A DNA stretch of 64,000 nucleotides from JANQPX01 sp039197065 (GTDB lineage: Bacteria > Pseudomonadota > Alphaproteobacteria > Geminicoccales > Geminicoccaceae): positions 1-64,000 of the forward strand of contig JBCCUL010000019.1 of the NCBI GenBank assembly GCA_039197065.1, given 5' to 3'. How positions within the stretch are numbered: position 1 is the stretch's first letter; every line of letters starts with the position of its first letter. Shown piece by piece: positions 8,973 through 18,382 of this stretch. The translations under genes were made by a program, and so were the position numbers. The notes under the pieces are model-generated. The model was given only the letters and a program-made list of their open reading frames with translations. It had not been told where the DNA came from and did not search any database.

Positions 8973-10940
8973 ATGCAGAGAGTTTTCACCAACATCTTCG
9001 CCTGGTTCGAAGGGCTGATCGATCCGTTCCAGGATCATCCCCTCGAGCAGCCGCCGAAAAGTCTGATCGCCTTTTACTGGCACTTCATTCGGCAGGTCTG
9101 GCCTTTCTTCATCGCGCTATTGTCCATCGGCCTGATCGGCGCCCTGATCGAGGTCTCGCTCTTCGCTTTTCTCGGCCAGATCGTCGATATGGTGCGCGAC
9201 GCTTCGAGCCCGGCAGTGTTCTTCGATGAACACGGCAACATGCTGCTCTGGATGGGCTTCGTCGCCCTCATCGCGCGGCCCGTGGTCTTTACGATCCACG
9301 ATCTTTTGATCCATCAGGCCCTTACGCCGACCTTCGTCAATATGATCCGCTGGCAGATCCATCGCTACGTGCTGCGTCAGAGCATGGGCTTCTTTCAGAA
9401 TGACTTCGCCGGGAGGATTACCACCAAGGTCATTCAAAGCGCCGGGTCCCTTCGCGAGAGCGCCGTTCAGACCACCGACGCCATGTGGTTCATGATCATC
9501 TACATCACATCGGCGATCGCACTGTTCTCGGCGGCTGACCCGCGCCTCGCCGGACCACTCTTGATCTGGCTGGTGATGTTCATCGCCACCCTCATCTACT
9601 TCGTGCCGCGCATCAAGGAGCGCTCGCGCATCATGTCGGAAGCCCGGTCCATGCTGACCGGCAGGGTGGTCGACAGCTACACCAACATCCTCACCGTCAA
9701 GCTTTTCGCTCATGCCGAGCGCGAAGATGACTATGCCCGCTTCGCGATCAGCGATCATACCGAAAAATTTCAGGATCAGCTGCGCCTGATCACGGTGCTG
9801 AAGATCACCCTCTATGTGATCAACGGTTTCCTGATCGTCGGCACCGGCGCCATGGCGCTCTGGCTTTGGGGAAACGGCGCCATCACGGTCGGCGCCTTCG
9901 CGCTCGCCGCAGGTCTGGTGCTTCGGATCAACAATATGTCCGGCTGGATCATGTGGACGGTTACCGCGATCTTCGAGCATATCGGCATCGTCCAGGACGG
10001 AATCGAGACGATTTCGCAGACGAATGACGTGGTCGACATGCCTGACGCCCTGGCACTCAAGGTGACCGATGGGGAAATCCGCTACGAGGCCATCAGCTTT
10101 CACTACGGGAAGGACAAAGGCATCATCGACGACATGTCGCTGGTCATTAAGCCGGGCGAAAAGGTCGGCCTGGTCGGCCCTTCAGGGGCCGGCAAGTCGA
10201 CGCTCGTCAATCTCCTCCTGCGTTTCCACAACCTCGAAGGCGGGCGCATCCTGATCGATGGTCAGGACATTGCGCGTGTTGATCAGGAAAGCCTGCGTGC
10301 GCAGATCGGCATGGTCACGCAGGACACCTCGCTGCTGCATCGCTCGGTCATGGCCAATATCGTTTATGGCAAGCCGGAGGTGAGCGAAGCCGAAGCGTAT
10401 GATGCGGCCGCCCGCGCTCAGGCAGCCGCCTTCATACCCGATCTCGTCGACCTCAGGGGCCGGCAAGGCTATGACGCCCATGTCGGCGAGCGCGGCGTCA
10501 AACTTTCCGGCGGCCAGCGCCAGCGCGTCGCGATCGCACGCGTGCTCCTGAAAGACGCGCCTATCCTGATCCTCGACGAGGCGACCTCGGCGCTCGACTC
10601 GGAGGTCGAGGCGGCCATTCAGGACCAACTGGTCGATCTCATGGCCGGCAAGACCGTAATCGCGATCGCCCATCGCCTGTCCACCATCGCCGCCATGGAC
10701 CGCCTGGTGATCATGGACGCTGGTCGCATCGTCGAAGAGGGCAGCCATGACGATCTTTTGGCCAAGGGCGGTCTCTACGCCCGCCTTTGGGATCGTCAGT
10801 CCGGCGGCTTTCTCCTATCCGAACCTGCAATGGCGCCAGTGGGCTTTGGCGGCGGGCTTCCCGAAAATGACGAACGCACGAAGCCGCTGACCACGCGACC
10901 AAGGGTTCTGGCCGATCGGAACAGTGACGAGCGTCACTGA
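8973..10940 (+). CDS. ABC exporter, fused permease and ATPase
   Basis: A half-transporter of about 655 residues with an N-terminal six-helix type IV exporter domain and a C-terminal nucleotide-binding domain. The NBD shows Walker A GPSGAGKST, signature LSGGQRQR, Walker B ILILDEATS and the H-loop IAHRLSTI. It should act as a homodimer in the inner membrane; candidates for export include lipids, peptides or drugs, none supported specifically. I favour ATG 8973, with GGGAG upstream; a TTG at 8943 is also in frame. The last 60 residues are a charged tail after the NBD. The TPR-CHAT gene starts 92 bases further on, same strand. Confidence 0.88.
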   Translation: MQRVFTNIFAWFEGLIDPFQDHPLEQPPKSLIAFYWHFIRQVWPFFIALLSIGLIGALIEVSLFAFLGQIVDMVRDASSPAVFFDEHGNMLLWMGFVALIARPVVFTIHDLLIHQALTPTFVNMIRWQIHRYVLRQSMGFFQNDFAGRITTKVIQSAGSLRESAVQTTDAMWFMIIYITSAIALFSAADPRLAGPLLIWLVMFIATLIYFVPRIKERSRIMSEARSMLTGRVVDSYTNILTVKLFAHAEREDDYARFAISDHTEKFQDQLRLITVLKITLYVINGFLIVGTGAMALWLWGNGAITVGAFALAAGLVLRINNMSGWIMWTVTAIFEHIGIVQDGIETISQTNDVVDMPDALALKVTDGEIRYEAISFHYGKDKGIIDDMSLVIKPGEKVGLVGPSGAGKSTLVNLLLRFHNLEGGRILIDGQDIARVDQESLRAQIGMVTQDTSLLHRSVMANIVYGKPEVSEAEAYDAAARAQAAAFIPDLVDLRGRQGYDAHVGERGVKLSGGQRQRVAIARVLLKDAPILILDEATSALDSEVEAAIQDQLVDLMAGKTVIAIAHRLSTIAAMDRLVIMDAGRIVEEGSHDDLLAKGGLYARLWDRQSGGFLLSEPAMAPVGFGGGLPENDERTKPLTTRPRVLADRNSDERH

Positions 10941-11032
10941 ACCGATGATGTCGTCGGGACAGATTGTCTTCGAGACAGCCGCCGCTGCGCAAAAAGCGTC
11001 GGATGAATGCCCAAAAGAAAGTGCGTTCGAGC

Positions 11033-14000
11033 ATGACCAGGATTACCGACAGGTCCGATCAAGCATCGAGGTTTGGTGGCGTCCGGATGGCCGTGGCCTT
11101 GCTGATGCCGCTGATGATCAGTTGCTGCGAGTTCACCAAGTCTTCGGATGAGGACACGCAAGCCGCCACCGGGACGATTGCTGCTGAAACCGTCGGGCAG
11201 CAAAGCGATCCCGACCGCCTGACTCGCCTGAACGAGGAAACCGCCGAGGCTTATGATAACGAGCTTTACGTCAAAGCGTTGCGCCTGGGCGAGGAGGCTT
11301 ACGAGCTTGGCTTGGAAACGCTTGGCGAACGCCATCCGAAAACCCTGTTCGCAGCCTATCAGCTCGCACGCATCTATAGATATGTGGACCGCGACGATCA
11401 GGCGGAGGCACTCTATCAGAAGACGCTGGACCTTCGACGCGAGGTTCTCGGCGAGCGCGATCCCGAAACGCTCAAGACCCTCCACGGCCTTGCAGATTTT
11501 TACAAGGATCGCGGCCGATTCTCCGAGGCTTTGCCCCTCTTTGAAGAGACGCTGCGGATTGTTCGAGAGGACTTCGGCGAGCGCAATGAGGTTACCCGGA
11601 TTGCCATGGATAGCCTTGCCGATACCTATCGCAAGCTCGGCAGAGAGATCGATGCCAGACCGATTTACCACCGCCTCGTTGAGACGAGACGTGCCGTGCT
11701 CGGTGATCGCCACAAGCGGACTCGTGACAGTATCGACGATCTGGCCTGGACGCTCAAGGAACTGGGCGAATACCAAGCGGCGGAGGCTCTCTTCGAAGAG
11801 CTCTTGGCCATTGAACGGAAAGACTTAGGCCCTCGTCACGCCGATACGCTCTCTACGTTGACAGGTCTGGCGACGGTCTACTGGAACCAAGGCAGAAACG
11901 GCGAGGCGGAGCCCATCTATCAGGACGTTTTGGCGGCGCGCCGTAGCATATTAGGCGAGACGGATATCGACACGCTCTTGAGCATGCACAATCTTGCGAT
12001 CCTCTATCACAGTCAGGGGCTCTATGATCAAGCGGAGGAACTCTACGAGAACATTCTCGAGCTTCAAGAAAAGCATTTGGGGAAGCGTCATCCCGACACG
12101 CTCCTTACCCTCGACAACCTCGGCATCATTTTGCGAGCTCAGGGGCGCTTCCAGGAAGCGGAGCCGATAACGAAGACGGCCCTTGAAAGACGCCGCGACG
12201 TCTTCGGCGATCGTCACCCGGAAACGCTCACAAGTCTGAACAACCTCGGTGTCATCTATCAAAGGCGGGGCCGCTATGGTCAGGCCGGCGACATCTACGA
12301 AGAGGTGTTGAAACGTCGAAAGGAAGTCTTGGGCGAACGTCATCCGGAGACGCTGACGAGCCTCCATAATCTCGCGTACATCTATGTCCGACATACCCGC
12401 TACGCCGATGCCTATCCGCTTTATGAACGAGCCTATAAACTTCGCCGCGAGCTGATCGGACCACGCCATCCCGACACGCTGGCCTCGGAATTCGGCTCCG
12501 TCTATGCGCTCATGTACACCGGGCGAATTGATGATGCCGTCAAGACGCTCAAGGCCACGGCGGATGACCGTTTGGCCTATGCCGAAGCCGAACTGGCGAC
12601 GAACAGGTCGGCCAACGTCAGAAATATGCTCTTGAACAGTCAGGGCCACTTCCAGGACTACGTCCTCAGCATGGCGCTTCGATATAAGCGGCCCGACACG
12701 CTGGCCCTTGCAGGCGACGTGATGCTGCACTGGAAACAGGTCCAGGGCGCCGAAGCCGCCTTCGTCGCACAGCTGCTGCGCACGGAGAGCGAACCGAGCA
12801 TTCGAGCCCTTGGCCAACAGATCCTGAACCTGCGCACCAGACTGGCGAGAGTTTCACAGGAAGAAACGCCGACCGAGAACCCGGTCAAGGTGCTGGAAGA
12901 ACTTGAGGCGAAGGAGCTTGCTCTCGCCAGAGTAAGCGGCGCCTTCAAGCGTCGGCAGGGCGTGCGTCGCGCTTCGATCGACAGTCTTCAAGCAGTCCTT
13001 CCTGACAATGCCGGCGTAGTCGAATTTCGTCAGTTCGTTCCTGTCAACAGTGAGGGCGGAAAATTGGGTGGCGCGCGATTTGCCGCCCTACTCGTCCGCC
13101 CTGGCCGCGCGCCCATACTGACCAACGCTGGTGAAGTCGAGGACGCCGAGCGATTGTTGGCGATCATTCGCAACGAGATCGTGCCTGCGCGCGCCCAGAA
13201 GGCAGCCGTCGAACTCAAGAAGCAGCTCTTCTCGGCCTTTGGCGAGGATCTCGACTCATTGGACAAAGTGTATGTGGCGCCGGACGGGATCTTGAACCTG
13301 GTTCCCTTCGATAGGCTGCAATTGGCCGACGGCAGCTACTGGAACGATCATCAGGAGCTGCGCATTCTTCAGGCTGGGCGCGAATTGCTTGAGAAGCTTG
13401 AGCCCTCCGAACCGGGCCAGGGCCTGCTGGCGTTGGGCGGGATCGATTTTGGTAGCGCCGAAAGGCCTGTTGCTGACGCTCCATCCGTCGATACAGGCAA
13501 CAGCTCCGAACAACAGGTTATCGCCGCCATCGATCCGGCACTTCTAGGCGATGTTAGAGCAAGGGTTCGCGGCGAAGTCGAGGTCTTCAGCCCGCTCGCC
13601 GGCAGCCTGCTGGAGGTCGCGCATATCGAACGATTGTTCAAAGAACAAAGCCCTAAGGCGCCCGTCACGGTGTGGACTGGCGCAGCAGCGAGCGAGAGCG
13701 GATTGAAATCACTTGGTCGTCAAGTTTCGCCGCCGCGCATTCTACACATTGCAACCCACGGCTTCTATCTCGCGACGCCCGACCGTCAGCTTCGATCGCA
13801 ACTCAATTCAGGCATCGCCCTTGCCGGCGCCAATCACGGCCTTGGTGGCGGTGATGTTCAGGGCGAAGACGGCATTCTCTTCAGCCTGGAGGCTGAAAGC
13901 CTGAATCTTGAAGGCACCGAACTGGTGGTTCTATCAGCCTGTGATACCGGCAGAGGCGTGATCGACTATTCCGAAGGTGTCGTCGGCATGGTGCGCGCAC

Positions 14001-14221
14001 TTCGTATCGCCGGCGCAAGGCGCGTGCTGATGACGCTTTGGCCGATCTCGGATCAGGCGACCGCCGAATTCATGCGGAGCTTCTACGATCACTGGCTGAA
14101 TGCGCCTGAAGACGGGCCTGCCGCGGCGCTCAAGGCCGCAAAGGCATCCTTTCGGGTTCACCCCGATGAGCGCTATCGGAAGCCGCGCATCTGGGCGCCC
14201 TTCGTGCTCATCGGGGCCTGA
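11033..14221 (+). CDS. TPR-CHAT domain protein, probable cysteine peptidase
   Basis: A large protein of about 1,060 residues. The N-terminal half is an array of roughly nine or ten 42-residue kinesin-light-chain-like TPR repeats with the recurrent core LGERHPETLTSLNNLA. The C-terminal third is a CHAT domain of the caspase/separase clan: the catalytic histidine is in HIATHGFY (codon at 13,757) and the cysteine in LSACDTGRG (codon at 13,940). A hydrophobic stretch (MAVALLMPLMISC, from 11,087) ends in a cysteine pair, suggesting a signal peptide or a weak lipobox. ATG codons at 11,003, 11,033 and 11,087 are all possible starts and none has a strong ribosome site. TPRs probably recruit a partner or substrate; CHAT proteins are often proteases in cell-death or defence contexts. 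Confidence 0.8.
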   Translation: MTRITDRSDQASRFGGVRMAVALLMPLMISCCEFTKSSDEDTQAATGTIAAETVGQQSDPDRLTRLNEETAEAYDNELYVKALRLGEEAYELGLETLGERHPKTLFAAYQLARIYRYVDRDDQAEALYQKTLDLRREVLGERDPETLKTLHGLADFYKDRGRFSEALPLFEETLRIVREDFGERNEVTRIAMDSLADTYRKLGREIDARPIYHRLVETRRAVLGDRHKRTRDSIDDLAWTLKELGEYQAAEALFEELLAIERKDLGPRHADTLSTLTGLATVYWNQGRNGEAEPIYQDVLAARRSILGETDIDTLLSMHNLAILYHSQGLYDQAEELYENILELQEKHLGKRHPDTLLTLDNLGIILRAQGRFQEAEPITKTALERRRDVFGDRHPETLTSLNNLGVIYQRRGRYGQAGDIYEEVLKRRKEVLGERHPETLTSLHNLAYIYVRHTRYADAYPLYERAYKLRRELIGPRHPDTLASEFGSVYALMYTGRIDDAVKTLKATADDRLAYAEAELATNRSANVRNMLLNSQGHFQDYVLSMALRYKRPDTLALAGDVMLHWKQVQGAEAAFVAQLLRTESEPSIRALGQQILNLRTRLARVSQEETPTENPVKVLEELEAKELALARVSGAFKRRQGVRRASIDSLQAVLPDNAGVVEFRQFVPVNSEGGKLGGARFAALLVRPGRAPILTNAGEVEDAERLLAIIRNEIVPARAQKAAVELKKQLFSAFGEDLDSLDKVYVAPDGILNLVPFDRLQLADGSYWNDHQELRILQAGRELLEKLEPSEPGQGLLALGGIDFGSAERPVADAPSVDTGNSSEQQVIAAIDPALLGDVRARVRGEVEVFSPLAGSLLEVAHIERLFKEQSPKAPVTVWTGAAASESGLKSLGRQVSPPRILHIATHGFYLATPDRQLRSQLNSGIALAGANHGLGGGDVQGEDGILFSLEAESLNLEGTELVVLSACDTGRGVIDYSEGVVGMVRALRIAGARRVLMTLWPISDQATAEFMRSFYDHWLNAPEDGPAAALKAAKASFRVHPDERYRKPRIWAPFVLIGA

Positions 14222-14261
14222 GCTTCGAGAAACCTGTCGGAGCGCATGGGTCTCGAGATTT

Positions 14262-14276
14262 TTGGCGGACCGCCAA
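14262..14276. promoter_or_regulatory. Perfect palindrome upstream of gabD
   Basis: TTGGCGG and CCGCCAA flank a single central base. It lies 112 bases before the gabD start and 41 bases after the TPR-CHAT stop. There is no T tract after it on either strand, so a protein-binding site is more likely than a terminator. A related TTGGCG/CGCCAA pair occurs upstream of the dimethylglycine-dehydrogenase-like gene at 49,812-49,828. Confidence 0.35.
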
Positions 14277-14387
14277 CCAGTCCGCATGCTTGAAGGCTGG
14301 TTCTTCGATCCACAAATCCCATATGAAGGACGCTAGAGGCAAGCGACGGCCTAAGATGCCGGCTCGGGGAAACATGGAGGTAGAAAA

Positions 14388-15866
14388 ATGGCGACAGCCT
14401 TGAAGGACGTGCGTGTTCATTTGAAAGATCCCTCGCTGCTGCGCGAGCAATGCTATATCGACGGCGAATGGGTCGACGCCGACAGCGGTAAGACGATTGA
14501 CGTCACCGACCCGGCGAACGGCGATGTCATCGGCACCATTCCCAATATGGGCGCAGCCGAGACCAAGCGCGCGATCGATGCAGCCCATACCGCCTTTCAG
14601 AGCTGGAAGCGAACGACCGCGAAAGAGCGCGCAGCGATCCTGAAACGCTGGTTCGACCTGATGATGGAGAACCAGGAAGATCTCGCTGTCCTCATGACCC
14701 GCGAGCAGGGCAAGTCCCTCACCGAAAGCCGGGGCGAGATCGCCTACGGCGCTTCCTTCATCGAGTGGTTTGCGGAAGAGGCGAAGCGCATTTACGGCGA
14801 CACCATACCCTCACCAGCCGCTGACCGACGAATCCTGGTGATGAAGCAACCGGTTGGTGTCTGTGGCGCCATCACGCCATGGAACTTCCCGAATGCGATG
14901 ATCACCCGGAAATGCGGTCCCGGACTCGCCGCAGGGTGCACCATGGTGGTCAAGCCTGCGACCTTCACCCCCTACTCCGCCCTCGCCCTTGCCGAGCTTG
15001 GCGAGCGGGCGGGCCTGCCGAAGGGCGTGTTCAACGTGGTTACCGGTAGCGCACGTGAAATCGGCGGCGAGCTGACGTCGAACGACATTGTCCGAAAGAT
15101 CACCTTCACCGGCTCCACGGAGATCGGCAAGGTTCTGATGAAGCAGTCCGCCGACACCGTGAAAAAAGTGTCGATGGAACTCGGCGGGCACGCGCCGATG
15201 ATCATCTTCGATGACGCGGACATTGATGCGGCCGTCAAGGGAGCGATCGGCTCGAAGTTCCGCAATTCCGGCCAGACCTGCGTCTGCACCAACCGCATTT
15301 ATGTGCAGGACAGGATCTATGACGAGTTCGCTGCGAAGTTCACCGCTGCGGTCAACGAGCTCAAGGTGGGCAATGGCCTCGATGATGGTGTTAATCAAGG
15401 CCCATTGATCGAGCCCGCCGCCGTCGACAAGGCTGAAAACCATGTCGAGGACGCGAAGAAGAAGGGTGCGAAGGTTCTAACCGGCGGTGCACGCCATAAA
15501 CTCGGCGGCCAGTTCTTTGAGCCAACCGTGCTCGGTGACTGCACCAAGGACATGGTGATCACATCGGAAGAGACCTTCGGCCCGGTCGCGCCGCTCTACC
15601 GCTTCAAGGAAGACGACGACGTGGTTGCAATGGCCAACGATACCGAATTCGGCCTCGCCAGCTATTTCTACTCCCGTGACATCGGTCGCGTCTTCCGGGT
15701 CGCGGAAGATCTCGAAGCTGGCATCGTCAGCGTCAATGAAGGCATCTTCTCGACCGAGGTCGCTCCGTTCGGCGGCTACAAACACTCAGGCGTCGGCCGC
15801 GAAGGCTCCAAATACGGCATCGACGACTACCTGCAGATCAAATACGTCAATCTCGGCGGCATCTGA
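14388..15866 (+). CDS. gabD: Succinate-semialdehyde dehydrogenase
   Basis: An aldehyde dehydrogenase of 492 residues closest by eye to GabD, which oxidises succinate semialdehyde to succinate in GABA catabolism. The general base is in MELGGHAP and the catalytic cysteine in NSGQTCVC; the nucleotide fold motif FTGSTEIGK and the PWNFP block are present. The CVC arrangement after the catalytic cysteine resembles redox-sensitive SSADHs. A consensus GGAGG lies eight bases before the ATG and a strong terminator follows, so the gene is probably transcribed alone. Glutarate-semialdehyde dehydrogenase activity is an alternative. Confidence 0.87.
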   Translation: MATALKDVRVHLKDPSLLREQCYIDGEWVDADSGKTIDVTDPANGDVIGTIPNMGAAETKRAIDAAHTAFQSWKRTTAKERAAILKRWFDLMMENQEDLAVLMTREQGKSLTESRGEIAYGASFIEWFAEEAKRIYGDTIPSPAADRRILVMKQPVGVCGAITPWNFPNAMITRKCGPGLAAGCTMVVKPATFTPYSALALAELGERAGLPKGVFNVVTGSAREIGGELTSNDIVRKITFTGSTEIGKVLMKQSADTVKKVSMELGGHAPMIIFDDADIDAAVKGAIGSKFRNSGQTCVCTNRIYVQDRIYDEFAAKFTAAVNELKVGNGLDDGVNQGPLIEPAAVDKAENHVEDAKKKGAKVLTGGARHKLGGQFFEPTVLGDCTKDMVITSEETFGPVAPLYRFKEDDDVVAMANDTEFGLASYFYSRDIGRVFRVAEDLEAGIVSVNEGIFSTEVAPFGGYKHSGVGREGSKYGIDDYLQIKYVNLGGI

Positions 15867-15897
15867 CCCGACGCGGGTCAGCGTGGACCTGGACCTC

Positions 15898-15940
15898 GCC
15901 CCCATGCCGTAACGTTACGGTGTGGGGGCGTCGTTTTTTT
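15898..15940 (+). terminator. Rho-independent terminator after gabD
   Basis: A long GC-rich hairpin (CGCCCCATGCCGTAAC pairing with GTTACGGTGTGGGGGCG, one bulge and two mismatches) is followed by TCG and a run of T bases. It begins about 30 bases after the gabD stop. The T run runs into the creA stop codon on the other strand, so the hairpin may serve both convergent genes. Confidence 0.85.
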
Positions 15941-16434
15941 TAGCCTTCTATCATTGCAAGATCCGGCTGTTCGCCTTGCCAGGGCATGGCCGGCACCGCG
16001 GAAACCGTGTTTTTCGGACTGCCCTCGATCAGCCGATCCGAATAGGAGAGGTAGACGAAGACCTTCCGCTTCTCGTCATAGAAACGCACAACCTGCACCG
16101 CCTTGAAGATCAGCGAGGTGCGCTTTCTGAAAACCTGCTCGCCTTCCTCCAGCTCGTCCGTGACGACGATCGGACCGACCTGCTTACAGTTGACGGCCGC
16201 ATCGGAGGGATCTTCGTCGAGGCCGACGAGACTCTTGAAGCCGCCCGCGTCAGCACGTGAGAGATAGCAGGTGATGCCCTCGATCTTCGGATCGTCGAAC
16301 GCCTCCACCTTGATCTTGTGATCCGGCGCCAGGAATTTGAAGACGGTCGAAACCTCGCCGATCTCCTCGGCAACAACGGCGCCAGCCGCCACGATTCCCA
16401 AAGCGGCCAGGAATCCTCGCGTAACGATATTCAT
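15940..16434 (-). CDS. creA: CreA-family secreted protein
   Basis: A 164-residue protein of the CreA family, found in many proteobacteria with unknown molecular role despite its name. The N-terminus MNIVTRGFLAALGIVAAGAVVAEE is a clear Sec signal peptide, so it is periplasmic. Family blocks are VSTVFKFLAPDHKIKVEAFDDP, GITCYLSRADAGG, and KRTSLIFKAVQVVRFYD. AAGGA lies about six bases before the chosen ATG; a longer reading frame upstream lacks signal-like sequence. It is convergent with gabD. Confidence 0.9.
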   Translation of the reverse strand: MNIVTRGFLAALGIVAAGAVVAEEIGEVSTVFKFLAPDHKIKVEAFDDPKIEGITCYLSRADAGGFKSLVGLDEDPSDAAVNCKQVGPIVVTDELEEGEQVFRKRTSLIFKAVQVVRFYDEKRKVFVYLSYSDRLIEGSPKNTVSAVPAMPWQGEQPDLAMIEG

Positions 16435-16539
16435 GTGCGTTCCTTGTGATGTGACGAACTGGGCGGCTCCCGGAGCCTTTGGTTTCTGGGAGTTAGATGG
16501 GGACGAACCATCCATCCTTCACGATGTTTTTTGGCTCTC

Positions 16540-16573
16540 GACGTCATGCACTCGATAAGTCCATGACGTCATG
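16540..16573. promoter_or_regulatory. Direct repeat GACGTCATG with palindrome
   Basis: GACGTCATG occurs at 16,540-16,548 and again at 16,565-16,573. The second copy sits inside the perfect ten-base palindrome ATGACGTCAT (16,563-16,572). Repeats 25 bases apart suggest cooperative binding of a dimeric regulator in the region between creA and the importer operon. Confidence 0.35.
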
Positions 16574-16714
16574 ATGCCGGCTACGCCGAGACCACTGGAC
16601 GTCCTCCTCCGCACTTTTCTGAAAAGGCGGCCGCTCTTGCCACCAGCCGCGCTCTCCGCAAGACTGATCTGCAAGGCATCCGAATAGGAGTTGTAAGGAA
16701 TGAATTAGTTGCAT

Positions 16715-16735
16715 TCACCAAAGCCAATTCGGTGA
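16715..16735. promoter_or_regulatory. Short inverted repeat before importer operon
   Basis: TCACC and GGTGA arms separated by eleven bases lie just upstream of the ribosome site of the binding-protein gene at 16,759. The placement would suit a repressor site in the leader. The arms are only five bases long, so chance is a real possibility. Confidence 0.25.
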
Positions 16736-16758
16736 TTAACAGGGAAGGAGGCCTGATC

Positions 16759-18345
16759 ATGATGAGTTTGGGGCATCGTTTACTTGGTTTTGTTGCAGCG
16801 GCAGCATTAATCACACCCGTCATCGAACACGCGTCAGCCGATGACTCGGTTCTCAAAGTCGTCATGCACTCGGATCTCAAGATTGTCGATCCGATCTGGA
16901 CCACCGCCTATATCTCTCGCAACTACGGCTACATGGTCTACGACACGCTCTTCGCGATGGACGAAGAGCTGAACGTTCAGCCACAGATGGTCGAAAGCTA
17001 CGAGGTCAGCTACGACAGCCTGAAATACACCTTCACCCTGCGCGATGGTCTGACCTGGCATGACGGCGCTCCCGTCACATCCGAAGATGCGATCGCCTCG
17101 ATCAGCCGCTGGGGCGAGAAGGACAGCATGGGCCAGCTCATGATGACCTTCGTCGACGACATGACTGCCGTTGATGAGCGCACCTTCGAGCTGAACCTGA
17201 AGGAACCCTACGGCCTGGTCCTGCTCTCGCTTGCGAAGCCGAGCTCGAACGTGCCGTTCATCATGCCGAAGCGCGTCGCCGAGACGCCGTCCTCCGAGCA
17301 GATCTCGGATTACACCGGCTCCGGCCCGTTCGTGTTCGAACAGGACGAGTGGGCGCCGGGCGACAAGGCGGTGTTCTCGAAGTTCGAGGGCTATGTTCCG
17401 CGCGACGAGCCGCCGAGTTGGGCGTCAGGCGGCAAGGTCGCCAAGGTCGACCGGATCGAGTGGGTCTGGATTCCCGATCATCAGACCGCGATCAACGCGC
17501 TTTTGAACGGCGAGATCGATCTGATGGAAGCGCCGCCCCATGATCTGATCCCGGTTATCGAGGCGGATGAGAGCATCGTGCTGAACGACACCAATCCGCT
17601 CGGCAATCAGTACATGTTCCGGTTCAACCACCTGCACCCGCCGTTCGACAATCAGACGGTCCGGCAGGCAGCGCTGGCTGCCCTCAATCAAGAGGACTTC
17701 CTGAAAGGCGTCGTCGGCAATCCCGACTACTACAAGACCTGCGAAGCGATGTTCATCTGCGACACGCCCTTCGCCACCGGTGCAGGCGCCGAGCATCTGG
17801 TTGAGTCCGATTTAGAGTTGTCGAAGAAGCTTCTCGAAGAGGCCGGCTACGACGGCACGCCGGTCACGCTGATGCATTCCACCGATTTGCAGGTGCTGAC
17901 CAATCTCGCACCGGTCGCCAAGCAGCTTCTGGAGCGCGGCGGCTTCACCGTCGACATGCAGTCGATGGACTGGCAGACGCTGGTATCGCGCCGCGCCAAG
18001 AAGGAGGCTCCGGCAGAAGGCGGCTGGAACGCCTTCATGACCTCCTGGGTTGCGGGTGACGTGCTCAACCCGATCAGCACGGCGGGGCTGATCGCATCCT
18101 GCGACACGGCCTTCTTCGGCTGGCCTTGCGACGAGGAACTGGAAAGCCTACGCGATCAGTTCGCGCGCGAAACCGATGCGGACAAACAGCGCGAGATCGC
18201 GTTCAAGGTTCAGGAGCGCGCGTTGGAAATCGGCACTCACGGCTATATGGGTCAGTGGTATCAACCGATGGCCCATCGCAACAATGTGAGCGGCATCGTG
18301 CACGGGCCGGCACCGTTCTTCTGGAACATCGAGAAGGGCGGCTGA
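16759..18345 (+). CDS. Dipeptide/oligopeptide-type ABC substrate-binding protein
   Basis: A family 5 solute-binding protein of about 528 residues, the DppA/OppA size class. The N-terminus has a Sec signal peptide ending near HASADDS, so it is periplasmic. Family features include the early MVYDTLFAMDEEL block, YTFTLRDGLTWHDGAPVTSEDA, and PFDNQTVRQAALAALNQEDFL. GGAGG lies seven bases before ATG 16,759. It heads a five-domain importer operon with two permeases and a fused ATPase. The ligand is not predictable: this family carries peptides, opines, sugars and lactam-like compounds. Confidence 0.9.
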   Translation: MMSLGHRLLGFVAAAALITPVIEHASADDSVLKVVMHSDLKIVDPIWTTAYISRNYGYMVYDTLFAMDEELNVQPQMVESYEVSYDSLKYTFTLRDGLTWHDGAPVTSEDAIASISRWGEKDSMGQLMMTFVDDMTAVDERTFELNLKEPYGLVLLSLAKPSSNVPFIMPKRVAETPSSEQISDYTGSGPFVFEQDEWAPGDKAVFSKFEGYVPRDEPPSWASGGKVAKVDRIEWVWIPDHQTAINALLNGEIDLMEAPPHDLIPVIEADESIVLNDTNPLGNQYMFRFNHLHPPFDNQTVRQAALAALNQEDFLKGVVGNPDYYKTCEAMFICDTPFATGAGAEHLVESDLELSKKLLEEAGYDGTPVTLMHSTDLQVLTNLAPVAKQLLERGGFTVDMQSMDWQTLVSRRAKKEAPAEGGWNAFMTSWVAGDVLNPISTAGLIASCDTAFFGWPCDEELESLRDQFARETDADKQREIAFKVQERALEIGTHGYMGQWYQPMAHRNNVSGIVHGPAPFFWNIEKGG

Positions 18346-18382
18346 GACCAGATGATGCACTAGCGCCAGTCACGTTCGCCCG

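Larger units (their letters stand above)
16435..16758. other. Divergent intergenic region, creA / importer operon
   Basis: This 324-base stretch carries no convincing gene. It must hold the creA promoter on the minus strand and the promoter of the dipeptide-type importer on the plus strand. Two candidate regulatory motifs inside it are listed separately. GGAGG at 16,747-16,751 is the ribosome site of the binding-protein gene. Confidence 0.6.
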
